The position numbers were made by a program, and so were the translations under genes. Below, piece after piece: positions 26,361 through 35,533 of a stretch of DNA of 64,000 nt. Origin of the DNA: Niastella sp. (GTDB taxonomy: Bacteria; Bacteroidota; Bacteroidia; Chitinophagales; Chitinophagaceae). Within the stretch, counting starts at the first letter, position 1. Each line of letters opens with the position of its first letter. The notes under the pieces are model-generated. The model saw nothing but the letters and a program-made list of their open reading frames with translations, did no database searches and was not told where the DNA came from. The DNA is taken from positions 1-64,000 of the forward strand of contig JAGIBF010000007.1 of assembly GCA_017744515.1 (NCBI GenBank). Reading direction: 5' to 3'.

Positions 26361-28880
26361 ATGAAGAAAGTCCTGGCCTTATGGCTCTTAGTCTTTGCTG
26401 CAACGATTGGTTATACCCAGGTGAAATCGCCTGAACAATTCCTGGGATACAAGATTGGCACCCGCTACACGCCCCACTACAATGTGGTCAATTATTTTAA
26501 AGAGATCGCTTCCTCCGCTTCCAATATGGTGAAGCTGGAAGAGTACGGCCGTACCAATGAAGGGCGTCCCTTGCTGACAGCGTTCATCGCTTTGCCCGAA
26601 AACCTTTCCCGCCTGGAGCAGATCAGGCTCAACAACCTGCGTCTGGCAGGCATGACCAATGATAAGGCCGCGCCCGATGAGAAAGGGCCAGCCCTGGTAT
26701 GGTTGAGCTACAATGTGCATGGCAATGAAACCTCTTCTTCCGAAGCAGCCATGCTTACTTTATATGAACTGGTGAACCCCGCCAACGCAAAGACCAAAGA
26801 GTGGTTGAAGAATACGGTGGTGGTGATCGACCCCTGTATCAACCCTGATGGCCGCGACCGCTACGTAAACTGGTTCAACAGCGTAGTAGGCGTTACGGCT
26901 AATCCGCAACCCTTTACCCGGGAGCACAGTGAGCCCTGGCCCGGTGGCCGTTCCAATCACTATTATTTTGACCTCAACCGCGACTGGGCCTGGCAAACAC
27001 AGGTAGAGTCTCAACAACGCCTTGCTAAATACAACCAGTGGCTCCCGCAAATACATGTAGATTTCCACGAACAAGGATACAATGATCCCTATTACTTTGC
27101 CCCTGCTGCTGAACCCTTCCACGAAGTGGTTTCGCCCTGGCAGCGTGAGTTTCAGGTGCAGATCGGTAAGAACAACGCCAGGTATTTCGATGAGAATGGC
27201 TGGCTGTTCTTTACCAAAGAAAGATTCGACCTGTTCTATCCCAGCTATGGCGATACGTATCCTATTTACAAAGGGGCCATTGGTATGACATACGAGCAAG
27301 GCGGTCACAGCCGTGGCGGCGCTGCAGTGATCAACACGGATGGAGACACCCTCACCTTGTGGGATCGTCTGTACCACCACTATACTACTGGCATGGCTAC
27401 GATTGAAGTGAGCGCACAAAATGCCGGCAAGCTGGTGCAGGAATTCAAAAAGTATTATGACAAAGCACGTACAAGCCCTCCCGGTGAATTCAAAGCCTGG
27501 CTGGTGAAAGCTGATGCCGGCGACAGGCTAACACGCCTGAAGCAATTACTCAACAGGAATAGTATCGACTGGAGCTATGCCAATGCGGCTACTTTTACAG
27601 GACTCAATTATTTCACCGGTAAATCCGAAAGCTTTAAATCGGTGACAGGTGATATCGTGATCAATGCCAACCAGCCCAATGCCAACCTGGTGGATGTGTT
27701 GTTTGAACGTACTTCCAAACTCTCAGACTCTGCCACCTATGATATTACGGCCTGGTCAATGCCTTTTGTATACGGCCTTACCACTTATGGCCTCAACGCA
27801 TACGTAACAGCTACTTCCAAAGACATCGTTGTTCCTGCACCATCACAAAGTGTGGCAAAGCTGGCCTATGCTGCCCGCTGGAATGGTATGAATAGCGCGC
27901 GTTTCCTGAGCGAACTCCTGAAGAAAAAAGTGAAAGTGCGCTTTGCCGAACAGCCCTTTACCGCCAATGGACAGAACTTTGAGAAAGGCACTTTGCTGAT
28001 CCTGCGCACGAGCAATGCCGGACTGGGCGATAAATTATACGGCATCGTTTCAGAGGCTGCCAAAGTAGCTGATATCAGCTTCAGTGCTGTGGAGTCTGGC
28101 TTTGTTGACAAAGGGTTCGACTTCGGCTCCAACAAGGTACACATGCTGCATGCACCCAGAATAACATTGGTAGCAGGAGATGGCGTGTCTTCCCTCGGCA
28201 TGGGTGAAATTTGGCATTTCTTCGATAAAGACCTGAGCTATCCCATCAATATTGTATGGTCTGATGAACTGCGGGGAAATGTATTGAAAGAAACAGATGT
28301 GTTGATCCTGCCCGACGGTCGTTACTCTTTCCTGAGCGATAAGGCCCAGAATGATAACCTGAAAGAATGGGTGAGCAATGGCGGTAAGTTGATTGCGCTG
28401 GAAGGAACGGTGGCCCAGCTGGCGCGTGGCGAGTGGGGCATCAAGATCAAAGAAGACAAAAAAGATGAGAAGAAAGACGACAAGAAAGATGATTACAGCG
28501 TATTGAAGCGGTACGAGAACCGCGAACGCGATTTCCTGCCTGGCTTCATACCCGGCTCTATTTATAAAGTGGAACTGGACAATTCGCACCCGCTGGCCTT
28601 CGGTTACGACAACTTCTATTATACCCTCAAGCAGGATGACAATATCTACGAATTCTTCAAAGACGGTAGCTGGAACGTGGGTATCATCAAAAAAGATAAC
28701 CAGGTAGCCGGTTTTGTGGGCTCACGACTGAAAGAAAAGCTGAAAGACGGCGTCTTATTCGGGGTACAGGACTACGGCAGGGGTAGTGTGGTGTATCTGG
28801 CCGATAACCCCTTGTTCCGGAACTTCTGGGAAAGCGGTAAGCTGTTGTTCTGCAACGCTGTGTTTTTAGTGGGACAATAA
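26361..28880 (+). CDS. Secreted M14-family zinc carboxypeptidase
   Basis: Zinc metallocarboxypeptidase that removes C-terminal residues from peptides. Seen: signal peptide to about residue 19, zinc ligands His120 and Glu123 in NVHGNETSSSEA, His236 in HVDFHEQGY, and catalytic Glu312 in MTYEQGGHSRGG. After the catalytic domain (about 30-330) comes a long C-terminal region including a GATase-like segment (about 500-700) and a charged linker (KEDKKDEKKDDKKDD). 839 residues, typical of the large Bacteroidota members. The next gene, a PIG-L protein, has a similar C-terminal layout, so they may be co-regulated. Exported substrate-degrading role inferred. Confidence 0.92.
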   Translation: MKKVLALWLLVFAATIGYTQVKSPEQFLGYKIGTRYTPHYNVVNYFKEIASSASNMVKLEEYGRTNEGRPLLTAFIALPENLSRLEQIRLNNLRLAGMTNDKAAPDEKGPALVWLSYNVHGNETSSSEAAMLTLYELVNPANAKTKEWLKNTVVVIDPCINPDGRDRYVNWFNSVVGVTANPQPFTREHSEPWPGGRSNHYYFDLNRDWAWQTQVESQQRLAKYNQWLPQIHVDFHEQGYNDPYYFAPAAEPFHEVVSPWQREFQVQIGKNNARYFDENGWLFFTKERFDLFYPSYGDTYPIYKGAIGMTYEQGGHSRGGAAVINTDGDTLTLWDRLYHHYTTGMATIEVSAQNAGKLVQEFKKYYDKARTSPPGEFKAWLVKADAGDRLTRLKQLLNRNSIDWSYANAATFTGLNYFTGKSESFKSVTGDIVINANQPNANLVDVLFERTSKLSDSATYDITAWSMPFVYGLTTYGLNAYVTATSKDIVVPAPSQSVAKLAYAARWNGMNSARFLSELLKKKVKVRFAEQPFTANGQNFEKGTLLILRTSNAGLGDKLYGIVSEAAKVADISFSAVESGFVDKGFDFGSNKVHMLHAPRITLVAGDGVSSLGMGEIWHFFDKDLSYPINIVWSDELRGNVLKETDVLILPDGRYSFLSDKAQNDNLKEWVSNGGKLIALEGTVAQLARGEWGIKIKEDKKDEKKDDKKDDYSVLKRYENRERDFLPGFIPGSIYKVELDNSHPLAFGYDNFYYTLKQDDNIYEFFKDGSWNVGIIKKDNQVAGFVGSRLKEKLKDGVLFGVQDYGRGSVVYLADNPLFRNFWESGKLLFCNAVFLVGQ

Positions 28881-28887
28881 ATACAGT

Positions 28888-28947
28888 TGTCAGGTTGAGC
28901 TTGTCGAAACCTTCTTTAGGCAACCCTTCGACAAGCTCAGGGTGACA
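28888..28947. repeat. REP-like inverted repeat (TGTCA...GAGCTTGTCGAA)
   Basis: Arms 28888-28908 and 28927-28947 are inverted copies with three mismatches around a 18-nt loop. Core GAGCTTGTCGAA recurs at 53414-53472 and 62668-62765. Confidence 0.85.
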
Positions 28948-29066
28948 GCAAAAGGTGATTATTACCACATCATTGAATGTTAAATCGTTAAAATATATCA
29001 ATGGGGCAGGTTACTGCCCCGCTTTTGCTTACTTTGGCAGACCGATGTAAAAACCAACCTGTTTAC

Positions 29067-31589
29067 ATGATGAGATTTTTTTACCCGAAAAAAGGCGGTT
29101 TGTGTTTACTGTTGTTATTGAGTGCGTTGCTATTGAAAGCCCAAACGCCGCCTGCCTGGTCCGCCGCTGATATTTACCTGCAGATCAAAAAACTGAAAGT
29201 ACTGGGTTCCGTGCTGTACATGGCCGCGCACCCCGATGACGAAAATACCCGCCTGCTGGCCTATTTGGCCAAAGACAGGCTGTACCGTACCGGTTATCTT
29301 TCCCTGACCCGTGGCGATGGCGGTCAAAACCTGATCGGTGATGAACAAGGCATCGACCTCGGACTGATCCGCACACAGGAATTGCTGGCAGCCCGCCGCA
29401 TCGATGGCACCGAGCAATTCTTCTCCCGTGCTTTCGATTTCGGGTTCAGCAAAAGCACCGAAGAAGCCCTCTCCACCTGGGGCAAAGACAAGATACTATC
29501 CGATGCAGTATGGGTGATCCGCAGTTTCCAGCCCGATGTCATCATTACCCGTTTTCCCGAAGATGCACGCGCGGGGCATGGCCACCATTCCGGTTCTGCC
29601 GTAATTGCCCATGAAGCCTTCCGTGCAGCTGCCGATCCCAACGCTTTCCCCGAACAATTGAAACTGGGCGTAAAACCCTGGAAGGTGAAACGTATTATAT
29701 GGAATACGTTCAACTTCAGTGGCAACAATACTACCTCCAACGATCAATTGAAAATAGATGTAGGTGGTTATAATGCGGTCATAGGTAAAAGCTATGGCGA
29801 AATAGCTGCCGAAAGCAGAAGCCAGCATAAGAGCCAGGGCTTTGGTGTACCTGCAGCGAGAGGCGTAGCTTTTGAATATTTCACCCCGGTGGAAGGTGAT
29901 GCAGCTAAGACCGATATCATGGACGATGTAAACGTGTCCTGGTCTAAAATAGAAAAAGGCACTGCTATCGAAGCGAAGATCGACGAGCTGCTGAACAACT
30001 ATTCTTTGTCGAATCCCGAACGCTCTGTACCGGCACTGGTAAATCTCTACAAAGAGATCAGCAACCTGTCCGAAGGTTACTGGCGTATACAAAAGCTGCA
30101 GGAAGTACAGCAGCTGATCGAGCGCTGCAGCGGCCTGTTTATGGAAGTGAATGCTACTTCCGAGTTTGTAGTGCAGGGTGATACCATGCGGGTAGTGGCA
30201 ACGCTAAACAACCGCCTGGGCGCCAACATACAGCTCACACGTTTTACCCTCGATGTGTTCGATTCCACTTTCAATAAAACATTGGCTCCTAACAATAACA
30301 ACACCTTCGCCAAATCTATTTATGTCTTTACCACCAAGCCGGTAACACAACCTTACTGGCTGGAACATAAAATGACGGAAGGTTCTTTTACGGTAAAAGA
30401 GCAGTCCTTTATCGGCCGTGCGGAAAGCATTCCTTCTTACCTGGCTACTTTTGAGGTCAAGGTAGAAGGACAGCCATTCACTTTCACCAAGCCGGTACAA
30501 TTCAAATTCACCGATCCGGTAAAAGGGGAGTTGTATCGTCCGCTGGTTGTAGTGCCGCCTGCTACGGTGAGCACAGAGCCCGGCATCGTGATCTTCCGCA
30601 AGAATGAAAAGGCTTCAGAAGATATCATGCTGCGCGTAACGGCCAACAAAACATTTGATCACTTTACCGCTAAAGTCTCCAAGCGGCTGAAGTATGATAA
30701 TTCCATAACAAACGATACCAACTTCTCTCTCATAAAGGGGCTCAACAAGCCTTACTACTTTACCATCAACAATGGTATGCTGAAAGGTCTGGAGCAGGAC
30801 AACGTGCAGGCTTTTGTAGAGCTGAAGAACGGGAAAGTAGAACAACCTGCCTGGCTGAACGTCACCAGCATTCAATACGATCATATTCCTCCTATCCATT
30901 ATTTCTACCAGGATGCAGTGAAGGTGCTGAACATCGATCTGAAAACAGTAGGTAAACGCATCGGTTATATAGAAGGAGCAGGAGATAAGGTACCCGCTGC
31001 CCTGGAGCAAATGGGCTATGAAGTGGTGGTGCTGAAAGAAAACAACATCAACGCTGCCCTGCTGAAAAACCTGGATGCGGTGATCACCGGCGTGCGTGCT
31101 TATAATGTGCACGATTTCCTGTTTACGAAATACGATGTGCTGATGGAGTACGTAAAGAACGGCGGCAACCTCATCGTTCAATACAATACCAATAACCTGA
31201 TCAGCACAGTGAGGAGTCGTATCGGACCTTACCCTTTCAACATCTCCCGCAACCGTATTACCGATGAAAAAGCTAAGGTGAGTTTCCTGTTGCCCGAACA
31301 TCCGGTGTTGAACTATCCCAACAAGATCACAGAAGCAGATTTCGATGGCTGGATACAGGAGCGGGGCATTTATTTCCCCGAGCAGTTGGATTCGGCTTAC
31401 AAGTCAATACTGTCTATGGCCGATCCCGGAGAGCCTGCCCTGAACAACAGTCTCATTATAGCCGATTACGGAAAAGGAAAATTTGTGTATACCGGCCTTG
31501 TGTTTTTCCGTGAATTGCCCGCAGGTATTCCCGGAGCCTACCGGTTGCTGGCCAATATCATCGCATTGAATAAAAAGAAAGGATTTTAA
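29067..31589 (+). CDS. Secreted PIG-L family deacetylase (large form)
   Basis: Zinc-dependent de-N-acetylase of the LmbE/PIG-L family, probably acting on an N-acetylated sugar. Seen: signal peptide ending at LLLKAQ, the metal motif AHPDDEN, then RGDGGQNLIGDEQG and HGHHSGS with the second His ligand. Catalytic domain about 45-300; the C-terminal region (about 300-840) has beta domains and a GATase-like segment that also occurs in the M14 protein upstream. Start is one of two adjacent ATGs (29067/29070). It is followed with no gap by two small membrane ORFs and an SSS transporter, a single operon. Substrate unknown. Confidence 0.9.
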   Translation: MMRFFYPKKGGLCLLLLLSALLLKAQTPPAWSAADIYLQIKKLKVLGSVLYMAAHPDDENTRLLAYLAKDRLYRTGYLSLTRGDGGQNLIGDEQGIDLGLIRTQELLAARRIDGTEQFFSRAFDFGFSKSTEEALSTWGKDKILSDAVWVIRSFQPDVIITRFPEDARAGHGHHSGSAVIAHEAFRAAADPNAFPEQLKLGVKPWKVKRIIWNTFNFSGNNTTSNDQLKIDVGGYNAVIGKSYGEIAAESRSQHKSQGFGVPAARGVAFEYFTPVEGDAAKTDIMDDVNVSWSKIEKGTAIEAKIDELLNNYSLSNPERSVPALVNLYKEISNLSEGYWRIQKLQEVQQLIERCSGLFMEVNATSEFVVQGDTMRVVATLNNRLGANIQLTRFTLDVFDSTFNKTLAPNNNNTFAKSIYVFTTKPVTQPYWLEHKMTEGSFTVKEQSFIGRAESIPSYLATFEVKVEGQPFTFTKPVQFKFTDPVKGELYRPLVVVPPATVSTEPGIVIFRKNEKASEDIMLRVTANKTFDHFTAKVSKRLKYDNSITNDTNFSLIKGLNKPYYFTINNGMLKGLEQDNVQAFVELKNGKVEQPAWLNVTSIQYDHIPPIHYFYQDAVKVLNIDLKTVGKRIGYIEGAGDKVPAALEQMGYEVVVLKENNINAALLKNLDAVITGVRAYNVHDFLFTKYDVLMEYVKNGGNLIVQYNTNNLISTVRSRIGPYPFNISRNRITDEKAKVSFLLPEHPVLNYPNKITEADFDGWIQERGIYFPEQLDSAYKSILSMADPGEPALNNSLIIADYGKGKFVYTGLVFFRELPAGIPGAYRLLANIIALNKKKGF

Positions 31590-31751
31590 ATGAGTGCACC
31601 GTCGAGAGCCAAAGGTCAGATCGCACTGGTAATAGCTATTGTGGCAGGTTTGATCATTGGGAAGTTGATAAAGAAAGCTACCATCGGCTTTGCCATCGGA
31701 ATTATACTGGGCCTGCTGGTGTTAATGATATTGTCAAAAAGAAAACGATAA
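31590..31751 (+). CDS. Small membrane protein, 53 aa
   Basis: ATG immediately follows the TAA of the PIG-L gene. The 53 residues begin MSAPSRAKGQ and contain two hydrophobic stretches (about 11-24 and 32-48) separated by KLIKKA, with a basic end KRKR. It fits a two-helix hairpin membrane protein with both ends in the cytoplasm. Its stop TAA (31749-31751) is followed two codons later by a TTG that opens the next ORF in the same frame. Position between an exported deacetylase and an SSS transporter suggests a membrane accessory; no family recognised. Confidence 0.65.
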   Translation: MSAPSRAKGQIALVIAIVAGLIIGKLIKKATIGFAIGIILGLLVLMILSKRKR

Positions 31752-31754
31752 CGA

Positions 31755-31895
31755 TTGCCAAACAATACGTCAGTTTCTCCTAACGAAGAAAAAGTGCCTG
31801 TATTCAGGAAGTGGCGCCACTGGTACTGGCTGGTCATTGGCTTCCTGTTATTGCTGATCGTATTGTTTTACCTGTTCACTAAACATTACGCATGA
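31755..31895 (+). CDS. Small membrane protein, 46 aa, TTG start, overlapping the symporter
   Basis: Reads from TTG 31755 to TGA 31893-31895, 46 residues. It has an acidic/polar N-terminus (PNNTSVSPNEEK), then WRHWYW and one strong membrane helix (LVIGFLLLLIVLFYLF), with a short tail THHYA-like end (TKHYA). Its stop overlaps the symporter start as ATGA, a sign of coupled translation. TTG is the only start in frame after the preceding TAA. Single-pass membrane protein of unknown role; coding status rests on helix, frame and overlap. Confidence 0.55.
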   Translation: MPNNTSVSPNEEKVPVFRKWRHWYWLVIGFLLLLIVLFYLFTKHYA

Positions 31896-33619
31896 ATTTT
31901 TCCCCGTTAGACTGGATTGTACTGGTAGCTACCCTGCTGTGCATTATACTCTATGGGGTATACAAAGGCCGTTCATCCCAAACCCTCGATGGGTATTTCC
32001 TCAATAACCGGCAGACACCGTGGTGGATCGTGATGTTGAGCATCATGGGTACACAAGCCAGTGCGGTCACCTTCCTGTCGGCACCGGGCCAGGCCTATAC
32101 AGACGGGATGCGTTTTGTGCAATACTATTTTGGATTGCCGCTGGCCATGGTGGTGATATGTATCGCTTTCGTGCCCATCTTCCGCAAGTGGAAAGTATAT
32201 ACAGCCTACGAATACCTGGAACAACGCTTTGACCTGAAAACAAGGCTGTTCGTGTCTTTTCTCTTTATGCTGTCGCGTGGATTATCAACAGGCATCAGCA
32301 CCATTGCACCCGCTTTGATCCTGCACAGCCTGTTGGGCTGGGATATGACGATCACCAATATTTTTATGGGAGGCCTGCTGCTGATCTACACAACGGCCGG
32401 AGGCGCTAAAGCAGTGGCCTATACACAGCAGCTACAATTCATCATCATTTACGCGGCTATGTTTGCTGCTGCCTGGTGGGCCGTTAAGATGCTGCCGGAA
32501 GGCGTGGGCATCACGGAGGCCCTGCACATCGGTGGTAAATCAGGAAAGTTGAATGTGATCACTTCCGGTTTTACAGACGATGGGTTCGACTGGAAAGACC
32601 GTTTCAACATCTGGAGCGGTTTGATCGGTGGCTTCTTCCTTTCATTGAGTTATTTTGGTACCGATCAAAGTCAGGTGGGCCGATACCTTACTGCCCGTAG
32701 TGATGGAGAAAGCAAATTGGGATTGCTGCTCAATGGCATCGTTAAAGTGCCGTTGCAGTTTGGCATCCTGTTGATAGGGATATTCATTTTTTCTTTTTAC
32801 CAGTATCATAAAGCCCCTGCCTATTTCAACCTGGCCGAAGAACGTACGGTAAAAGCTGGTAAGTATGCCGGCGAGTACAAATTGGCCGAGCAACAATACC
32901 AGCAGTTGCAGGAAGAAAAACTGCAAACGCTTAACGACCTGTCGGCTGCCATTAAAGTGAAAGATGAAAGTGCCATCGGGCAATATCGTGAAGACCTTCA
33001 ATTGCATGAAGTGGCTGCTAAACGGCAGCGTGATTCTGTAAGGGCGATCGTTCGGAAAGCTATTCCCGGCAGTGAGGCCCGGGATACCAATTATATTTTC
33101 CTGCGCTTTGTGGGCGATTTCCTGCCCAACGGATTGGTGGGTTTGATCATTGCTATTATCTTCCTCGCAGCCTGGGGCAGCATTTCACCTGCGCTCAATT
33201 CCCTCGCTTCCTGTACGATGGTAGACTTTCATAAGCGGCTGTCCAGGCGTCCGATCACGCCATTGATGGAATACAAATGGTCGAAGCGTTATACGCTGCT
33301 GTGGGGTGTTTTTTGTATTATCATGGCACAGTTTGCTTACAACCTTGGCAACAGTTTGATCGAGGCCGTAAATATCCTCGGCTCCTGGTTCTACGGCACT
33401 ATCCTCGGTGTGTTCCTCGTAGCCTTCTGGCTCAAGCGGGTAGGAGGGACGGCTGTGTTCATTGCCGCTGTGCTGGCCGAAATAGTAGTAGTGTCTGTTT
33501 ACTTTTTGAACATCGTTTCCTTCCTCTGGCTAAATGCCATCGGCGCCATAGCAGTGGTAACGTTTAGCTTATTGCTGCATCCTTTCTGCGCAAAACGGGC
33601 TATAGAAGAAAAAGCATAA
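31892..33619 (+). CDS. Sodium:solute symporter (SSS family)
   Basis: Na+-coupled importer of the SSS (SglT/PutP) family, in the inner membrane. Seen: N-terminal YFLNNRQTPWWIVMLSIMGTQASAVTFLSAPGQAY, the SSS signature region, and about 13-14 hydrophobic segments. A long hydrophilic insert at about 318-395 is rich in Glu/Gln (AEQQYQQLQEEKL) and probably coiled-coil. 575 residues. Starts by ATGA overlap with the small ORF. Given the PIG-L neighbour, the substrate may be a sugar or deacetylated amino sugar; this is inference. Confidence 0.9.
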   Translation: MNFSPLDWIVLVATLLCIILYGVYKGRSSQTLDGYFLNNRQTPWWIVMLSIMGTQASAVTFLSAPGQAYTDGMRFVQYYFGLPLAMVVICIAFVPIFRKWKVYTAYEYLEQRFDLKTRLFVSFLFMLSRGLSTGISTIAPALILHSLLGWDMTITNIFMGGLLLIYTTAGGAKAVAYTQQLQFIIIYAAMFAAAWWAVKMLPEGVGITEALHIGGKSGKLNVITSGFTDDGFDWKDRFNIWSGLIGGFFLSLSYFGTDQSQVGRYLTARSDGESKLGLLLNGIVKVPLQFGILLIGIFIFSFYQYHKAPAYFNLAEERTVKAGKYAGEYKLAEQQYQQLQEEKLQTLNDLSAAIKVKDESAIGQYREDLQLHEVAAKRQRDSVRAIVRKAIPGSEARDTNYIFLRFVGDFLPNGLVGLIIAIIFLAAWGSISPALNSLASCTMVDFHKRLSRRPITPLMEYKWSKRYTLLWGVFCIIMAQFAYNLGNSLIEAVNILGSWFYGTILGVFLVAFWLKRVGGTAVFIAAVLAEIVVVSVYFLNIVSFLWLNAIGAIAVVTFSLLLHPFCAKRAIEEKA

Positions 33620-33640
33620 TGAAAGACTTTGTCGATATAA

Positions 33641-33662
33641 AAAGCCGCCCTGAGGCGGCTTT
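33641..33662. terminator. Bidirectional terminator between symporter and secreted protein
   Basis: Perfect arms AAAGCCGCC / GGCGGCTTT with loop CTGA, a short T run on both strands. It serves two convergent genes. Confidence 0.85.
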
Positions 33663-33674
33663 GTTATTTAGATA

Positions 33675-35198
33675 CTACTGTTTGATATTCAGCAATCCGA
33701 GTTTATACGTCGACTTCCCCAAATTCCTATGGTGATATAAGGTGATGACGGCCTCGCCTTCGGCAGAAATGTTGGGCCAGCCCGGAGCGAACCGGTGTTC
33801 ATCTGGTGTATAGCTTGCAATCTTGATCCTGTTCAAAGCTCCCTTATCATTTACGTGGAAAGAGGTCAACTGGATAGAAGGCCATGAGCTTCCCAGTCCC
33901 ATCTCCTTGGCTTCAGCAGGTTGGGCGCCGGTGTTTTGGATGTAATCATGGAAGAATATATACAGGTCTTTGTTGTTTTGCAGCACTGGCAGTACTCCAC
34001 AATATATCTGATAACTTGCCTCGTGCTGGCCTAAAGGGATTGCCTGCATCCATTCCAGTTCCAGCTCTTTTTTTATTTTAAGAATATACACACTGCCGGC
34101 ATGAGTGGTTGTATAAGCACGGTTGCTACTGGTGAAATAAGTACTGCTTTCCAAAGGCTGCAGTACCATTATTTTGGCGCCATCTGGCAATATAAAATAC
34201 TTTACCATTTTTACGTTGGCAGAGATACCTCTTGTTTTCATCAGTAGTAGAAACTCACCTGAGGCCTGCCCCCAGAATGGAGCATTGGCAAGAGCCAGTT
34301 CTTTTAGACCAGTTATTTTTTTCGACCAACTGCTGAATTCACCTGCAACAAGGTATTGAAAAGCCTCCTTTTCTGTTTTGGATAACAATCCGGTAAAAGC
34401 AAGACCAGATTTGCTATTGGTCCATACTATGTTGGACAAGCGGCCGGTAGGCAGATCATTCAAAGCAGTAGTAACCGTTTTTCCTTCTTTGTTGACTTCT
34501 GTTAGCAGGTATTGAAAAGGCCTGAAATCATTTTTTTCAGGCTTTACCCTTATTTGATTGACGACATACAGGGTGCCTTCCGGAGACAAGACAAAAGTTG
34601 TATTATCTATGTAAGACTTTATTTTTTCAAGCTGAAAGGAGAACTTTGTGATCACCTTCATGTTCTTATCCATGATCACTCCTTCAAACTGCTGGTAGGA
34701 CTTTCTGGGGTGGGGACAGGCAAAAGCTGCAAAGCAGTAGTTGCTGTCAGGTGAAAAACCTTTATAGAATGATTCAGGCTCGTTGGTTGCGGTTAAAACT
34801 TCCGTTAGTTTCCCCGCAGCCTGAGCTTTCACTGCATCAAATGGTAAGCTGAATATTTTTTCGTCGTCGGCACAAAAAATATGCAGTTTCTTATCGAATT
34901 CGATAGCTCCAAGGTATCTGTTTCCTTCTAACTCTTCAAAGCGGCGTGTATACACCTCTTTCATATTCTTATCATACCCTGTTATTGTGGGTTTGCTATA
35001 GTTCCGTTTATAACTAAAAGCTCCATGGGTTGATCCATAGTTGATGGCTATAAAAGAACCGGGTGCAGGGCGAAAGACCTCGTATTCGTAATCGGGAGCT
35101 TCTTCAGACTGTTTTACTGTAATGGATTGTGCTGAAACTAAATCAGGGATAAAAGATAGAAAGACCAGCAATAACAACGTTGTGTTTAATTTACGCAT
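33675..35198 (-). CDS. Secreted protein of unknown function, 507 aa
   Basis: Signal peptide MRKLNTTLLLLVFLSFIPDLVSAQ, then a largely beta-strand protein with repeated strand-turn units such as ITGYDKNMKEVYTRRF, VIMDKNMKVITKFSFQLEK and VNKEGKTVTTALNDL, spaced like blades of a beta-propeller. No catalytic motif recognised. No export tail of the type IX kind is evident at the C-terminus (LGLLNIKQ). It converges on the symporter gene and shares the terminator. Function not assigned; periplasmic or extracellular location inferred. Confidence 0.75.
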   Translation of the reverse strand: MRKLNTTLLLLVFLSFIPDLVSAQSITVKQSEEAPDYEYEVFRPAPGSFIAINYGSTHGAFSYKRNYSKPTITGYDKNMKEVYTRRFEELEGNRYLGAIEFDKKLHIFCADDEKIFSLPFDAVKAQAAGKLTEVLTATNEPESFYKGFSPDSNYCFAAFACPHPRKSYQQFEGVIMDKNMKVITKFSFQLEKIKSYIDNTTFVLSPEGTLYVVNQIRVKPEKNDFRPFQYLLTEVNKEGKTVTTALNDLPTGRLSNIVWTNSKSGLAFTGLLSKTEKEAFQYLVAGEFSSWSKKITGLKELALANAPFWGQASGEFLLLMKTRGISANVKMVKYFILPDGAKIMVLQPLESSTYFTSSNRAYTTTHAGSVYILKIKKELELEWMQAIPLGQHEASYQIYCGVLPVLQNNKDLYIFFHDYIQNTGAQPAEAKEMGLGSSWPSIQLTSFHVNDKGALNRIKIASYTPDEHRFAPGWPNISAEGEAVITLYHHRNLGKSTYKLGLLNIKQ

Positions 35199-35533
35199 AT
35201 GGTAAGAAGGTTAGTAATTTGTCCACAAAATATTACCAGTTGACCAAATAAACAATAGAGGAAGTAACCCTTATAAATATATTGCATATTCAATATGTAT
35301 CCATTGATTCTTCAGATCGGTACCGTTGGTGACCTATATGAAGCCGTTTGGCGGCACATAGGCGGAAGAAACAGCGAAACCTGTCAGTCGCAGGCACTTC
35401 AATAACATCATTATTGATATAGCTGGAGTAGAATTACATGAAGTAAAGCCGGAAAAGAGAATCACTGATGACCTGGGACTCGACTAATAATCGATAAGTT
35501 GGGTATCATCACTTTAATTGAAATGGGGAACAG
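35199..35533. other. Intergenic region containing the ACP-like remnant
   Basis: 335 bases without an intact gene. Apart from the remnant at 35295-35487, no promoter or hairpin was identified with confidence. Confidence 0.5.
35295..35487 (+). pseudogene. Acyl-carrier-protein-like remnant, frameshifted and truncated
   Basis: Two short reading frames in different phases. Frame 1, from ATG 35295 to TAA 35405, gives 36 residues including TVGDLYEAVWRHIGGRN and CQSQAL, resembling the ACP-related proteins of Bacteroidota. Frame 2 (open from 35362 to TAA 35487) gives IAGVELHEVKPEKRITDDLGLD, which matches the ACP helix-I and loop just before the phosphopantetheine Ser; here a stop replaces the Ser. 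Seen: both peptides. Inference: decayed ACP gene. No homology search was run. Confidence 0.45.
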
